From Oscillospiraceae bacterium (GTDB lineage Bacteria; Bacillota; Clostridia; Oscillospirales; SIG627): a stretch of 37,346 nt of DNA. Of this stretch, positions 1 to 5,986 are shown one piece after another; position 1 is the stretch's first letter; every line of letters starts with the position of its first letter. The translations under genes and the position numbers were made by a program. The notes below the pieces were generated by a model. The model saw only the letters and a program-made list of their open reading frames with translations. It was not told the DNA's origin and did no database searches. The stretch spans positions 1 to 37,346 of the forward strand of contig SVTC01000022.1 of NCBI GenBank assembly GCA_015063985.1, in the 5' to 3' direction.

Positions 1-136
1 GTAACACCGTATAGTGGGATGAAATGAGTTGTTTGCGGAAAACCCTTTATTTAAGGCGGTTTTAGAGCATTTTGCTACGTGTTATGAATAAGCAATAACA
101 TCTCAAAAAATCTTGCTATTCAAATTCAAGTTTTCC
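1..136 (-). ncRNA. Unidentified transcript leaving the window (possible tracrRNA-like RNA)
   Basis: A consensus promoter at 143-171 on the minus strand would start an RNA near 136 that runs off the left edge. No ORF with a ribosome binding site follows; short frames close within about ten codons. The RNA could form a stem between TGTTAT and ATAACA around 80-100. Near 30-56 it reads AAATAAAGGGTTTTCCGC followed by CAACT. This resembles the nexus region of type II-A tracrRNAs (family knowledge: AAATAAGG, then TCCG, then CAACTT). No CRISPR repeat array or cas gene is visible, so the identity is a guess; it may instead be the leader of a gene outside the window. Confidence 0.3.
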
Positions 137-142
137 GAACAG

Positions 143-171
143 ATTATACCACAAAACTATGAAATTTTCAA
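143..171 (-). promoter_or_regulatory. SigA-type promoter
   Basis: Minus strand: -35 TTGAAA (171-166), 17-bp spacer, -10 TATAAT (148-143). It points out of the left edge of the window. Confidence 0.7.
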
Positions 172-180
172 CCGGACGCA

Positions 181-222
181 AAAAGCGCCCCCGACAACCG
201 TTCCGGCTGCCGAGGGCGTTTG
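181..222 (-). terminator. Imperfect hairpin, probable terminator
   Basis: CGCCC at 187-191 pairs with GGGCG at 215-219. Inside it, nine-base arms (CGACAACCG and CGGCTGCCG) pair with two A-C mismatches around a TTC loop. A run of five T follows on the minus strand. It would end minus-strand transcription from the CpXC island just before the promoter at 143-171. Confidence 0.5.
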
Positions 223-250
223 TGTTACATATATTTTTGATGGAACAACT

Positions 251-404
251 CAAGGCGAAGCCTTGTATATCATCAAAAGTGAAGTTGCGGCAAGCCGCAG
301 GTAAGATGCACGCTGACGCGTGATGAGATACAAGGGCGGCGAGCCGCCCTTGATGATATACACCGCACTTCGTGCGTCAATGATATGCCAAGCCTGCGGC
401 TTGG
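251..404. repeat. Array of short hairpins joined by GATAT-type linkers (copy 1)
   Basis: Consecutive short perfect hairpins: CAAGGC/GCCTTG (251-265), GCGGC/GCCGC (287-298), CACGC/GCGTG (309-322), CAAGGGCGGC/GCCGCCCTTG (331-352), CGCAC/GTGCG (364-376), CCAAGCC/GGCTTGG (388-404). They are separated by short linkers reading ATATCATC on the left and TGATGATATA or TGATATGC on the right. No ORF with a ribosome binding site crosses it. A second copy lies at 1555-1780, on the other side of the CpXC island. I infer interspersed palindromic repeat DNA of mobile or RNA-structural origin. Confidence 0.8.
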
Positions 405-468
405 ATAAACAAAAAGAGCGACTAAAAGGTGTGTAAGTGGGGGTAAGAACGAATAAAAGTAGTGTAAC

Positions 469-618
469 TTATCCCGCCGGTTTGCCGATAATCCAGAGGA
501 TTGCCGGCCCCACCAACACCCATGATAGACAACCGCCGGAACATCCTGCTCCACCGCCGCTGTTGCCGCTGCCACCGCCAGTGCTTTGAAAAGCATGGAA
601 ATCGTTTCAGTCCGGCAT
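469..618 (-). pseudogene. Tiny Gly/Cys-rich membrane ORF with in-frame TGA at codon 4
   Basis: ATG at 618-616 lies downstream of AAGGGG. The frame reads Met-Pro-Asp, TGA (609-607), then 45 sense codons to TAA at 469. The part after TGA is glycine-rich with a CSGGC pair, followed by a hydrophobic stretch (WVLVGPAILWII) ending in GKPAG. It follows the CpXC gene on the same strand with a 7-bp gap. The composition looks like a genuine small membrane protein, so the TGA is best read as a nonsense mutation. Recoding or an internal start cannot be excluded. Family not recognised. Confidence 0.45.
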
Positions 619-625
619 ATCTTAT

Positions 626-1261
626 TTACCCCTTCAAAAATTCGGAAGCCCAGCGAAGATCGACCAGTGCTTCTTTGTCGCCTGCGGCCTCCAGTCGTTC
701 TGCGAAGTCGCGCTTGATTTTCTCATACATCTCTACCGGCACTTCTGCGCTCAACGGCTTATCTCCGATAAATTGCAGGATATATTTGCCGTCTGCCACC
801 AAGAAGTACACCTCATTGATGTTTGCGTCCGGCACCTGCCTGCTGACGTTGGAGTAGTAAATTAGCTTGATGATTTCGATTACGCGGTCATCCAGCTTCT
901 GATCGAAGATGATGGCTTTCTCGCGCAGTGCGTTATGATCGGTGACGATGCGCTTGCGGTATTTGGGCATTGGAATACCGATCTTATTTTCCGCGCCGTT
1001 CATAGTCGCCAGCGTTTTTTCCACGGAATCCTCATCCACGAAATAAACCATCACTTGGTTTGTCATGTCGTGGTAAAGCATACCGTAGTTCACATTGCTT
1101 CTATGACCGCAGTTGCTGCATTCGAAGTAGAACAGTGTTCCGTCCAACAACCGCTGCTTTGCTTCGGGATCTAAATCGCCGTTAAGGGAATCCCATACGA
1201 TGAAGTCCTGCTCCTGTCCACACTCGGGACATGTGATTGTTTCTTTGCGTTCCATTGACAT
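626..1261 (-). CDS. CpXC-domain zinc-binding protein
   Basis: A 211-residue protein. The start was placed at the ATG at 1261, because AAGGAGG sits 8 nt upstream; an in-frame start further upstream has no such site. The N-terminal ~110 residues carry two CxxC pairs (CPECGQ and CSNCGH) with the intervening DPEAKQRLLDG and following LYHDM segments typical of the CpXC family, a zinc-ribbon-like domain of unknown function. The C-terminal half is charged and helical with no clear match. No signal peptide or membrane segment is visible. It lies between a frameshifted remnant upstream and a tiny membrane ORF downstream on the same strand, in an island flanked by hairpin arrays. That suggests accessory cargo rather than a core gene. 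Confidence 0.85.
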   Translation of the reverse strand: MSMERKETITCPECGQEQDFIVWDSLNGDLDPEAKQRLLDGTLFYFECSNCGHRSNVNYGMLYHDMTNQVMVYFVDEDSVEKTLATMNGAENKIGIPMPKYRKRIVTDHNALREKAIIFDQKLDDRVIEIIKLIYYSNVSRQVPDANINEVYFLVADGKYILQFIGDKPLSAEVPVEMYEKIKRDFAERLEAAGDKEALVDLRWASEFLKG

Positions 1262-1274
1262 AGCTGATTCCTCC

Positions 1275-1520
1275 TTACAGTGTGAAGCTACCTGTGTCTT
1301 TGCCGTCGATGGCAAATGCAAACAGCGTACCCTTGTTTATTGCTGCGAAGTAACCGGTGCGGTGCGCCCATACTCATCTTCGTAGTGCTTGCCGATCAGC
1401 TCCGGCGTTTCCTTCAGCTGCAGCATCGCTACGAATTCATGCTTGCGGTTGTAGCTGCAGAAGCAGGAGCAAATACGATCGCAAAGGCTTCTATGACTTT
1501 TATAGGTATCTTCGTCTATT
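1275..1520 (-). pseudogene. Frameshifted remnant of the gene upstream of the CpXC gene
   Basis: Two minus-strand frames read as protein-like sequence. The first contains NRKHEFVAMLQLKETPELIG and GKHYEDEYGRT and ends at TAA near 1340. A second frame overlaps it and continues GYFAAINKGTLFAFAIDGKD to TAA at 1277-1275, just ahead of the CpXC ribosome binding site. Joining them needs one frame change near 1350-1370. No start codon with a ribosome binding site is found. I read this as the decayed 3' part of a gene once co-transcribed with the CpXC gene; I do not recognise the family. Confidence 0.5.
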
Positions 1521-1528
1521 CCTTTTGT

Positions 1529-1557
1529 ATTATATCACGCTTTCGCAAATAAATCAA
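1529..1557 (-). promoter_or_regulatory. SigA-type promoter for the CpXC island
   Basis: Minus strand: -35 TTGATT (1557-1552), 17-bp spacer, -10 TATAAT (1534-1529). The -35 overlaps the first hairpin of the second array. Transcription would pass the remnant gene and reach the CpXC gene after about 260 nt. Confidence 0.65.
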
Positions 1558-1780
1558 GGCGAAGCCTTGTATATCATCAATTCCGTAGGAATTGCATATC
1601 ACCAACACGCAGTGTTGCATCTCATCAAGCCGCAGGCAAGATGCACGCTGACGCGTGATGATATACAGCCCCGTTGGGGCTGGTGATATGCACCACGCTT
1701 CGCGCGGTGATGATATGCCAAGCCTACGGGAACCCCCAAAGCTCGGCAAGCTCGCTTCGGGGAACCCCTACTGCGGCTTG
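1555..1780. repeat. Array of short hairpins joined by GATAT-type linkers (copy 2)
   Basis: Same design as 251-404 with more units: CAAGGC/GCCTTG (1555-1569), CAATTCC/GGAATTG (1578-1594), CAACAC/GTGTTG (1603-1617), CACGC/GCGTG (1644-1657), CAGCCCC/GGGGCTG (1666-1682), CACC..GGTG (1691-1709), and a long one between CCAAGCC and GGCTTGG ending at 1780. Linkers left of the CACGC/GCGTG unit read CATATCACC or CATCTCATC; those right of it read the complement, TGATGATATGC. The last hairpin matches the last one in copy 1 but carries about 45 extra bases in its loop, themselves able to fold. Confidence 0.8.
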
Positions 1781-1783
1781 GAT

Positions 1784-1818
1784 AAAAAAAGAACGAAGCT
1801 TTCGCTTCGTTCTTTTTT
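1784..1818. terminator. Bidirectional terminator beside tRNA-Ser
   Basis: GAACGAAGC (1791-1799), loop TTTC, GCTTCGTTC (1804-1812), with seven A on the left and six T on the right. It ends the minus-strand tRNA transcript. Confidence 0.85.
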
Positions 1819-1909
1819 GGCGGAAAGATAGGGATTCGAACCCTAGTTCGGGGATTACCCGAAACACGATTTCCAGTCGTGCGCCTTAGACCAGCTCAGC
1901 CATCTTTCC
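1818..1909 (-). tRNA. tRNA-Ser (anticodon GGA)
   Basis: A complete 92-nt gene with encoded CCA. The acceptor stem is GGAAAGA with TCTTTCC. The anticodon stem CACGA/TCGTG encloses the loop with GGA. The long variable arm is TTCGGG/CCCGAA, typical of class II serine tRNA, and the T-arm is TAGGG-TTCGAAT-CCCTA. Confidence 0.96.
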
Positions 1910-1950
1910 ATACCTTATTTCTTTCATCGCCTATTGGCGATTACTTATTT

Positions 1951-1979
1951 ATTATACTACAAGCTTTTGGAAAAATCAA
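1951..1979 (-). promoter_or_regulatory. Promoter for tRNA-Ser
   Basis: Minus strand: -35 TTGATT (1979-1974), 17-bp spacer, -10 TATAAT (1956-1951). A small perfect hairpin, ATCGCC-TATT-GGCGAT (1926-1941), lies in the short leader before the tRNA. Confidence 0.75.
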
Positions 1980-2008
1980 GTGTTTTTTGAAATTTTTTTC
2001 GATTTTTA

Positions 2009-2037
2009 TTGAATTATTTTTATTTCTCTGTTAAAAT
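2009..2037 (+). promoter_or_regulatory. Promoter for rsmA
   Basis: -35 TTGAAT (2009-2014), 17-bp spacer, -10 TAAAAT (2032-2037), 30 bp ahead of the start codon. Confidence 0.65.
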
Positions 2038-2066
2038 AGAGGTACATTAAGAAAAAGGATATAACA

Positions 2067-2930
2067 ATGAATCTATACACTCCAACCGGAATAGCTGAGC
2101 TGATGAACGAATTCGGCTTTTCCTTCTCAAAAAAATACGGACAGAATTTTCTTATAAACGAAGCGGTTGTGCAAAAAATAGCCGATTCAAGCTTTGAAAG
2201 CGCCAAGGGCGAAAAAAAGGCTTGTCTGGAGATAGGTCCCGGTATCGGCAGTCTTACCTCCAAGCTTGCACAAAAATACGATCTTGTAAGATCCGTGGAA
2301 ATCGACGACAGACTCATCCCCATCCTTGCAAAGACTCTCGCGCCTTACGAAAACACCGCAGTGATCAATTCCGACTTTCTTCAGGTAGATCTGAAAAAGC
2401 TCTTTGAAGAGCAGTTTTCGGGCTATTCGGTCAGTGTGTGCGCAAATCTCCCCTACTACATCACCAGCCAGATAATCATGCAGCTTCTTGAAAGCGGATG
2501 CCGATTCGATTCTCTTGTTTTAATGGTCCAAAAGGAAGCGGCGCAAAGACTGATATCCTCCCCCGGTAAGGCGGAATACGGCTCGATAGCGGCGGCGGTA
2601 AGCTACTACGCCAAAGCCTCAAAGCTCTTTGACGTCCAAGCGGGAAGCTTTATGCCCCGTCCCAACGTAACAAGCTCCGTACTGCGCCTTGTTCCGTACG
2701 AAACCAAGCCCGTAACACCTAAAAACGAGGAGCTCTTTCTGAAAATGATAAGAGCCGCCTTCAGTCAAAGAAGGAAAACCCTTCTCAACAGTCTGAATTC
2801 ATTTTTCTCCTCGGAATACTCCAAGGACCGACTTGAGGCCTTTATAGCCGCCGCAGGCATAGATCCCCAAAGGCGAGGCGAGACTCTTACCCTCGCCGAG
2901 CTGAAAGCCTTGTCGGATGCCTTTGAATAA
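2067..2930 (+). CDS. rsmA: 16S rRNA (adenine1518/1519-N6)-dimethyltransferase RsmA
   Basis: A 287-residue SAM-dependent methyltransferase that dimethylates two adjacent adenines in helix 45 of 16S rRNA during 30S maturation; its loss gives kasugamycin resistance. Residues 24-29 (YGQNFL) match the family's N-terminal motif, 55-61 (EIGPGIG) the SAM-binding loop, and 127-130 (NLPY) the catalytic NLPY motif. The C-terminal helical domain includes FSQRRKTLLNSL. Length is normal for the family. The start is supported by AAAGGA 8-10 nt upstream. It is monocistronic, with its own promoter and terminator, between divergent tRNA-Ser and a downstream membrane-protein gene. Confidence 0.97.
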   Translation: MNLYTPTGIAELMNEFGFSFSKKYGQNFLINEAVVQKIADSSFESAKGEKKACLEIGPGIGSLTSKLAQKYDLVRSVEIDDRLIPILAKTLAPYENTAVINSDFLQVDLKKLFEEQFSGYSVSVCANLPYYITSQIIMQLLESGCRFDSLVLMVQKEAAQRLISSPGKAEYGSIAAAVSYYAKASKLFDVQAGSFMPRPNVTSSVLRLVPYETKPVTPKNEELFLKMIRAAFSQRRKTLLNSLNSFFSSEYSKDRLEAFIAAAGIDPQRRGETLTLAELKALSDAFE

Positions 2931-2936
2931 ATTATT

Positions 2937-2962
2937 GCGCTCGATCTTTCGGGCGCTTTTTT
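2937..2962 (+). terminator. rsmA terminator
   Basis: GCGCTCG, loop ATCTTT, CGGGCGC (one T-G pair), then six T. Confidence 0.85.
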
Positions 2963-2963
2963 G

Positions 2964-2992
2964 TTTACCGAAAGTTTATCACACTGTAGTAT
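2964..2992 (+). promoter_or_regulatory. Possible promoter for the CmpB-like gene
   Basis: TTTACC (2964-2969), 17-bp spacer, TAGTAT (2987-2992). It is a weaker match than other promoters here; an overlapping TATACT at 2990-2995 could be the real -10. Confidence 0.4.
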
Positions 2993-3016
2993 ACTGAAAG
3001 AAAAAGGAGTATGATA

Positions 3017-3979
3017 ATGAAAGCGAAAAACGAATCCCTAAAAGCAGATCTTACTACTCCATTGGAGGAGGAAAGCATCAAGCTTTCTTCCGTGACCGAA
3101 AGCACCCGCGACAGCTGCAGCAAGCTTTACGAAAAGCTGATAAACGGCGATGAAGAAGCAAAGGAGCATCTCGGCTCCGTGGCACTATCGGTAAAAAGAG
3201 CCAATCTGAACACCGCCAAAGCATTAAGAGAGAGCCACGTATTTTTGGACGAGCTCAACACAAGGCTTACGGAAAGCGGCAAGAAGGGCAAATTCACCGC
3301 CCCCGCCAATGCCTTTATAGACGCAATGGAGGAAAAGACAAAGCATTTTGCCAAGGGAATAAACATATTCAAGCTATGCCTCATCTGCTTTATAGGAAGC
3401 TTTGCGGGAGTGATCCTGGAAATGCTTTGGTGCCTTGTTACAAACGGTTATATCGAGAGCAGAGCGGGACTTGTCTGGGGGCCATTCAACCTTCTGTACG
3501 GCTTTGGAGCCGTGATACTCACCCTTTGCCTCTACAAATACAGAAACAGAAGCTCGGCAATAAGCTTTCTCGGAGGAATGGCTGTAGGAAGCGTGGTTGA
3601 ATATCTTTGCAGTTTATTTCAAGAAATCTGCTTTGGCTCAACCAGCTGGGATTACAGTCACCTGCCCTTTAATCTGAACGGAAGGATCTGTCTGATGTAT
3701 TCCGTTTTTTGGGGAATATTGGGAGTAATATGGGTGAAAAGTCTTTATCCGAGGATCTCAAGACTCACTCTGAAGCTGCCCAACAAGCCGGGAAAGATCA
3801 TTACGCTTATTCTCACCCTATTCCTTGCAATAAATGCCGCAGTTTCCGTGACAGCCACCTACAGATGGAACCAGCGCCGCCAAGGAAAAGAAGCCGAAAC
3901 TCCGTTTTGGGAATTTGTTGACCAAAGATTCCCCGACGAAAGAATGGAGGATATCTTTGCGAATATGAAATTCAAATAA
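3017..3979 (+). CDS. Putative ABC-transporter type IV (CmpB-like) membrane protein
   Basis: A 320-residue protein. The start at 3017 has GGAG 7 nt upstream; the ATG at 3011 is too close to that site. The first ~115 residues are charged and helical, presumably cytoplasmic. About four membrane segments follow, with the family's conserved stretch: GxVWGPFNLLYGFG after the second segment, then SSTWDYS-like (TSWDYS), LPFNLNGRICL and SVFWG. These match the PF06541 family, named as a putative ABC-transporter permease but with no proven substrate. The C-terminus has one more hydrophobic segment and a short tail. It stands alone between terminators. The long N-terminal extension is unusual, since many family members begin near the first membrane segment. 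Confidence 0.82.
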   Translation: MKAKNESLKADLTTPLEEESIKLSSVTESTRDSCSKLYEKLINGDEEAKEHLGSVALSVKRANLNTAKALRESHVFLDELNTRLTESGKKGKFTAPANAFIDAMEEKTKHFAKGINIFKLCLICFIGSFAGVILEMLWCLVTNGYIESRAGLVWGPFNLLYGFGAVILTLCLYKYRNRSSAISFLGGMAVGSVVEYLCSLFQEICFGSTSWDYSHLPFNLNGRICLMYSVFWGILGVIWVKSLYPRISRLTLKLPNKPGKIITLILTLFLAINAAVSVTATYRWNQRRQGKEAETPFWEFVDQRFPDERMEDIFANMKFK

Positions 3980-4061
3980 AAAAGCTCAACAGCCTGCTTG
4001 TTGCAAGCCTTAAACGTGATCCAGGTTACGATCCAACGGTATTGGAGCTTTAAAGGATCAA

Positions 4062-4090
4062 GACCGACGTAAAATTTCGTCGGTCTTTTC
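4062..4090 (+). terminator. Terminator after the CmpB-like gene
   Basis: GACCGACG, loop of eight bases, CGTCGGTC, then TTTTC. The 80 bases before it can also fold (AAAGCTC at 3983 with GAGCTTT near 4052), so the 3' end of this transcript is highly structured. Confidence 0.8.
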
Positions 4091-4212
4091 TGTTGTAAAA
4101 GAAAAATACTATATTATTGTATTAACTTCAGTATTGTTAATTTATATTGATTATCAGTAATAACCACAAATTTCACAAGCGATATTTGATTTGGCGTACA
4201 GTACAAAGGATA
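4091..4212. other. AT-rich junction before the accessory block
   Basis: AT-rich DNA with no supported gene. It joins the core chromosome to the first terminase remnant. The frame open from 4147 only becomes protein-like at 4213. Confidence 0.4.
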
Positions 4213-4335
4213 TGCTCCTACACTGTGGCGGGTAAGAATAAGCTTGATGACGTTCCCGATGGAATGGCAATGCTCAGTGAGTATGCGCAGAGTATGGTGG
4301 GAAATAAGGTGGAGATATTTGAGAGGAGGTTTTGA
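4213..4335 (+). pseudogene. 3' remnant of phage terminase large subunit (copy 1)
   Basis: About 40 codons ending in TGA. They read CSYTVAGKNKLDDVPDG, then MAMLSEYAQS and KVEIFERRF. The AGKNKxDDxPDxxAM pattern is characteristic of the C-terminal nuclease domain of phage terminase large subunits. The remaining ~90% of the gene is absent. A near-identical copy lies at 5706-5840. Each is followed by the same 18-25 bp and a strong promoter. I infer the tail end of a degraded or remodelled prophage. Confidence 0.75.
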
Positions 4336-4356
4336 GGAAAAAACATGTAGTAAATA

Positions 4357-4385
4357 TTGACAAATTATTACAATAGTGGTAAAAT
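4357..4385 (+). promoter_or_regulatory. Promoter for the PEGA/coiled-coil gene
   Basis: TTGACA (4357-4362), 17-bp spacer, TAAAAT (4380-4385). The TAGTAAATATTGACA context is shared with the promoter at 5868. Confidence 0.8.
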
Positions 4386-4435
4386 TGTAAAAGCGATTTA
4401 ACAATTATTTTTAATAAACTTTTTAGGAGGTTACC

Positions 4436-5578
4436 ATGGCAGAGAATACTCGCCTCGCATACGTGCAAGAATTAACCGAATTAAAAAAATTGCTGAAACA
4501 AAAAGAAAGCAAAGAAAAGGAATTATCACAGATTCAAGAATTGATAGCCTCACCCAAAGATAAGAACGGGGTTTTAAACAAATCTATCTATGATTTTGCC
4601 AACGAAACATACAAAGAAATAAAAAATGAAATAGACGGATTAGAACGAGATCTGCGTCGATTGGAATCTAGTCCCATTAGGGCGGTAAAAAGAAGTACAG
4701 ATTTCACTTATGGAATAGGATTTCTTATTGGTTGTATTGTTACCGTTATTTGTTACATTGCTTTTTTAAACGCATTTAATTGGGCATTTCTGGGAAACGC
4801 TTTGGTATCCGGTGGTATTGGTTTTGTTGTTTGGATTGCCTCTGCGTCAATCATTGAGTTCGTTTCGAATAAAAAATACAGAGCAGCAGTAAATGATAAA
4901 GCGCAGCAGGTCCAGAAGAAGAAGGATGAAATCACAGAGGTTGAGAAAAAATTAAAGCCCCACCGCAAAACTGCTCAAAAAGAATTAGACAAATACATTG
5001 CAAACGAAACTCAAAAATTGAAGCAAGAAGTCCAAGAGCAGTATAGCACTCAATTGAAAGAGTTGCCCCAAGAGATACTTGCCCTTGATGCAAAAATAAA
5101 AGAACATACAATTATTCAACCTAAAGATTTTAAAAAGATTGGTTCTTTAATTCACGCGTTAGAGAATCATTATGCAGAGACAATCCCCGAAGCTTTCCGC
5201 TGGATTCATGATCAAGAAAAAGAGGAAGAAGAGAAAAAGAGAAGAGCTCAAGAGGAACTGCGAATAGCCACACAAAGAATGTTGGAGGCTGAGGCTCGTA
5301 AACCCGGAACAGCGCATATTACCTTGGCAGATAGTAGCGGAAGAACACCTATGCATAATTCTGTTTATGTGGATGGTATGCCATACGGCTCGGCGCCTTG
5401 TAATGTATCGTTAACACCGGGCACACATACCGCCTATGTTTGTATGACGTTGTATTATGGAGGAAGGGATAATTTCCATCAGTCGAGTTCTTACGAATTT
5501 ACTATCCGTCCCAATATGACCACTGATGTTAAATTTAAATTTGATACTCCCTCAAGGATTTATTGTATCTCATTCTAA
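4436..5578 (+). CDS. Membrane protein with coiled coils and a C-terminal PEGA-like domain
   Basis: A 380-residue protein; GGAGG lies 5 nt ahead of the ATG. Residues ~1-80 are a charged heptad-like coiled coil. Residues ~88-110 and ~115-137 form a hydrophobic hairpin of two membrane segments. Residues ~140-290 are a second long coiled coil rich in K, E and Q. The last ~95 residues look like a PEGA-type beta domain (YVDGMPYGSAPCNVSLTPGT, then FTIRPN), a surface-exposed or scaffold fold. With both termini on one side, it could be a membrane-anchored scaffold. It is AT-rich, sits right behind a terminase remnant with its own promoter and terminator, and is probably horizontally acquired. Function unknown; a phage-exclusion role is only a guess from context. 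Confidence 0.75.
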   Translation: MAENTRLAYVQELTELKKLLKQKESKEKELSQIQELIASPKDKNGVLNKSIYDFANETYKEIKNEIDGLERDLRRLESSPIRAVKRSTDFTYGIGFLIGCIVTVICYIAFLNAFNWAFLGNALVSGGIGFVVWIASASIIEFVSNKKYRAAVNDKAQQVQKKKDEITEVEKKLKPHRKTAQKELDKYIANETQKLKQEVQEQYSTQLKELPQEILALDAKIKEHTIIQPKDFKKIGSLIHALENHYAETIPEAFRWIHDQEKEEEEKKRRAQEELRIATQRMLEAEARKPGTAHITLADSSGRTPMHNSVYVDGMPYGSAPCNVSLTPGTHTAYVCMTLYYGGRDNFHQSSSYEFTIRPNMTTDVKFKFDTPSRIYCISF

Positions 5579-5654
5579 GCTTTGATTTTCCCGAACTTTT
5601 TTACCCAAAAACGTATATTAGGAAAAATCGCCCACAAAATCATAGTATAAAAAC

Positions 5655-5694
5655 AGCCGAACAGCCTGCGAAAAAGCAAGTTGTTCGGCTTTTA
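5655..5694 (+). terminator. Terminator, family T1 (copy 1)
   Basis: AGCCGAACA (5655-5663) pairs with TGTTCGGCT (5682-5690), with an inner TGC/GCA stem, then TTTTA. The same ~36-bp sequence recurs at 9023-9057. Confidence 0.75.
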
Positions 5695-5705
5695 TAGACA
5701 GAATG

Positions 5706-5840
5706 ATGGATGTGCTATGCTCCTACACTGCGGCGGGAAAGAATAAGTTTGATGACGTTCCCGATGGAATGGCAATGCTCAGTGAATATGCGCAGAGTTT
5801 GGTGGGTAATAAGGTGGAGATATTTGAGAGGCGGTTTTGA
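5706..5840 (+). pseudogene. 3' remnant of phage terminase large subunit (copy 2)
   Basis: 44 codons from an ATG to TGA. From CSYTAAGKNKFDDVPDG onward they match copy 1 (4213-4335) with only a few substitutions. No ribosome binding site is apparent. The homology with copy 1 extends past the stop codon to the TTGACA of the next promoter and then ends. This is a duplicated segment, not a complete gene. Confidence 0.75.
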
Positions 5841-5867
5841 GGGGGAAATGTATTTATGTAGTAAATA

Positions 5868-5896
5868 TTGACAAAACTTGAAGTATATGCTATAAT
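5868..5896 (+). promoter_or_regulatory. Promoter for the PH-like gene
   Basis: TTGACA (5868-5873), 17-bp spacer, TATAAT (5891-5896): a perfect consensus. Confidence 0.85.
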
Positions 5897-5903
5897 GCGG
5901 ATG

Positions 5904-5947
5904 GACCCGAATTTGGTTTCAAAAATATTGAAACGATTTTCGGGTTC
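5904..5947 (+). promoter_or_regulatory. Structured 5' leader hairpin
   Basis: Starts at the expected transcription start. GACCCGAA (5904-5911) pairs with TTCGGGTTC (5939-5947); a 4x4 internal loop separates it from GTTTC (5916-5920) pairing with GAAAC (5930-5934). No T-run follows, so it is not a simple terminator. It could stabilise the mRNA or be a protein or ligand site. Confidence 0.6.
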
Positions 5948-5986
5948 ATTTATCTTTGAAGTTTTATTATATAAATGGAGAATAAA

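Noticed and set aside
59-68. GTTTTAGAGC word as a CRISPR repeat
   Set aside because: It occurs once, with no spacer-repeat periodicity. It is used only as weak support for the tracrRNA idea.
3982-4056. A tRNA or riboswitch in the structured 3' region of the CmpB-like transcript
   Set aside because: No cloverleaf or known aptamer pattern fits, and it lies after the stop codon; it is probably an extended terminator stem.
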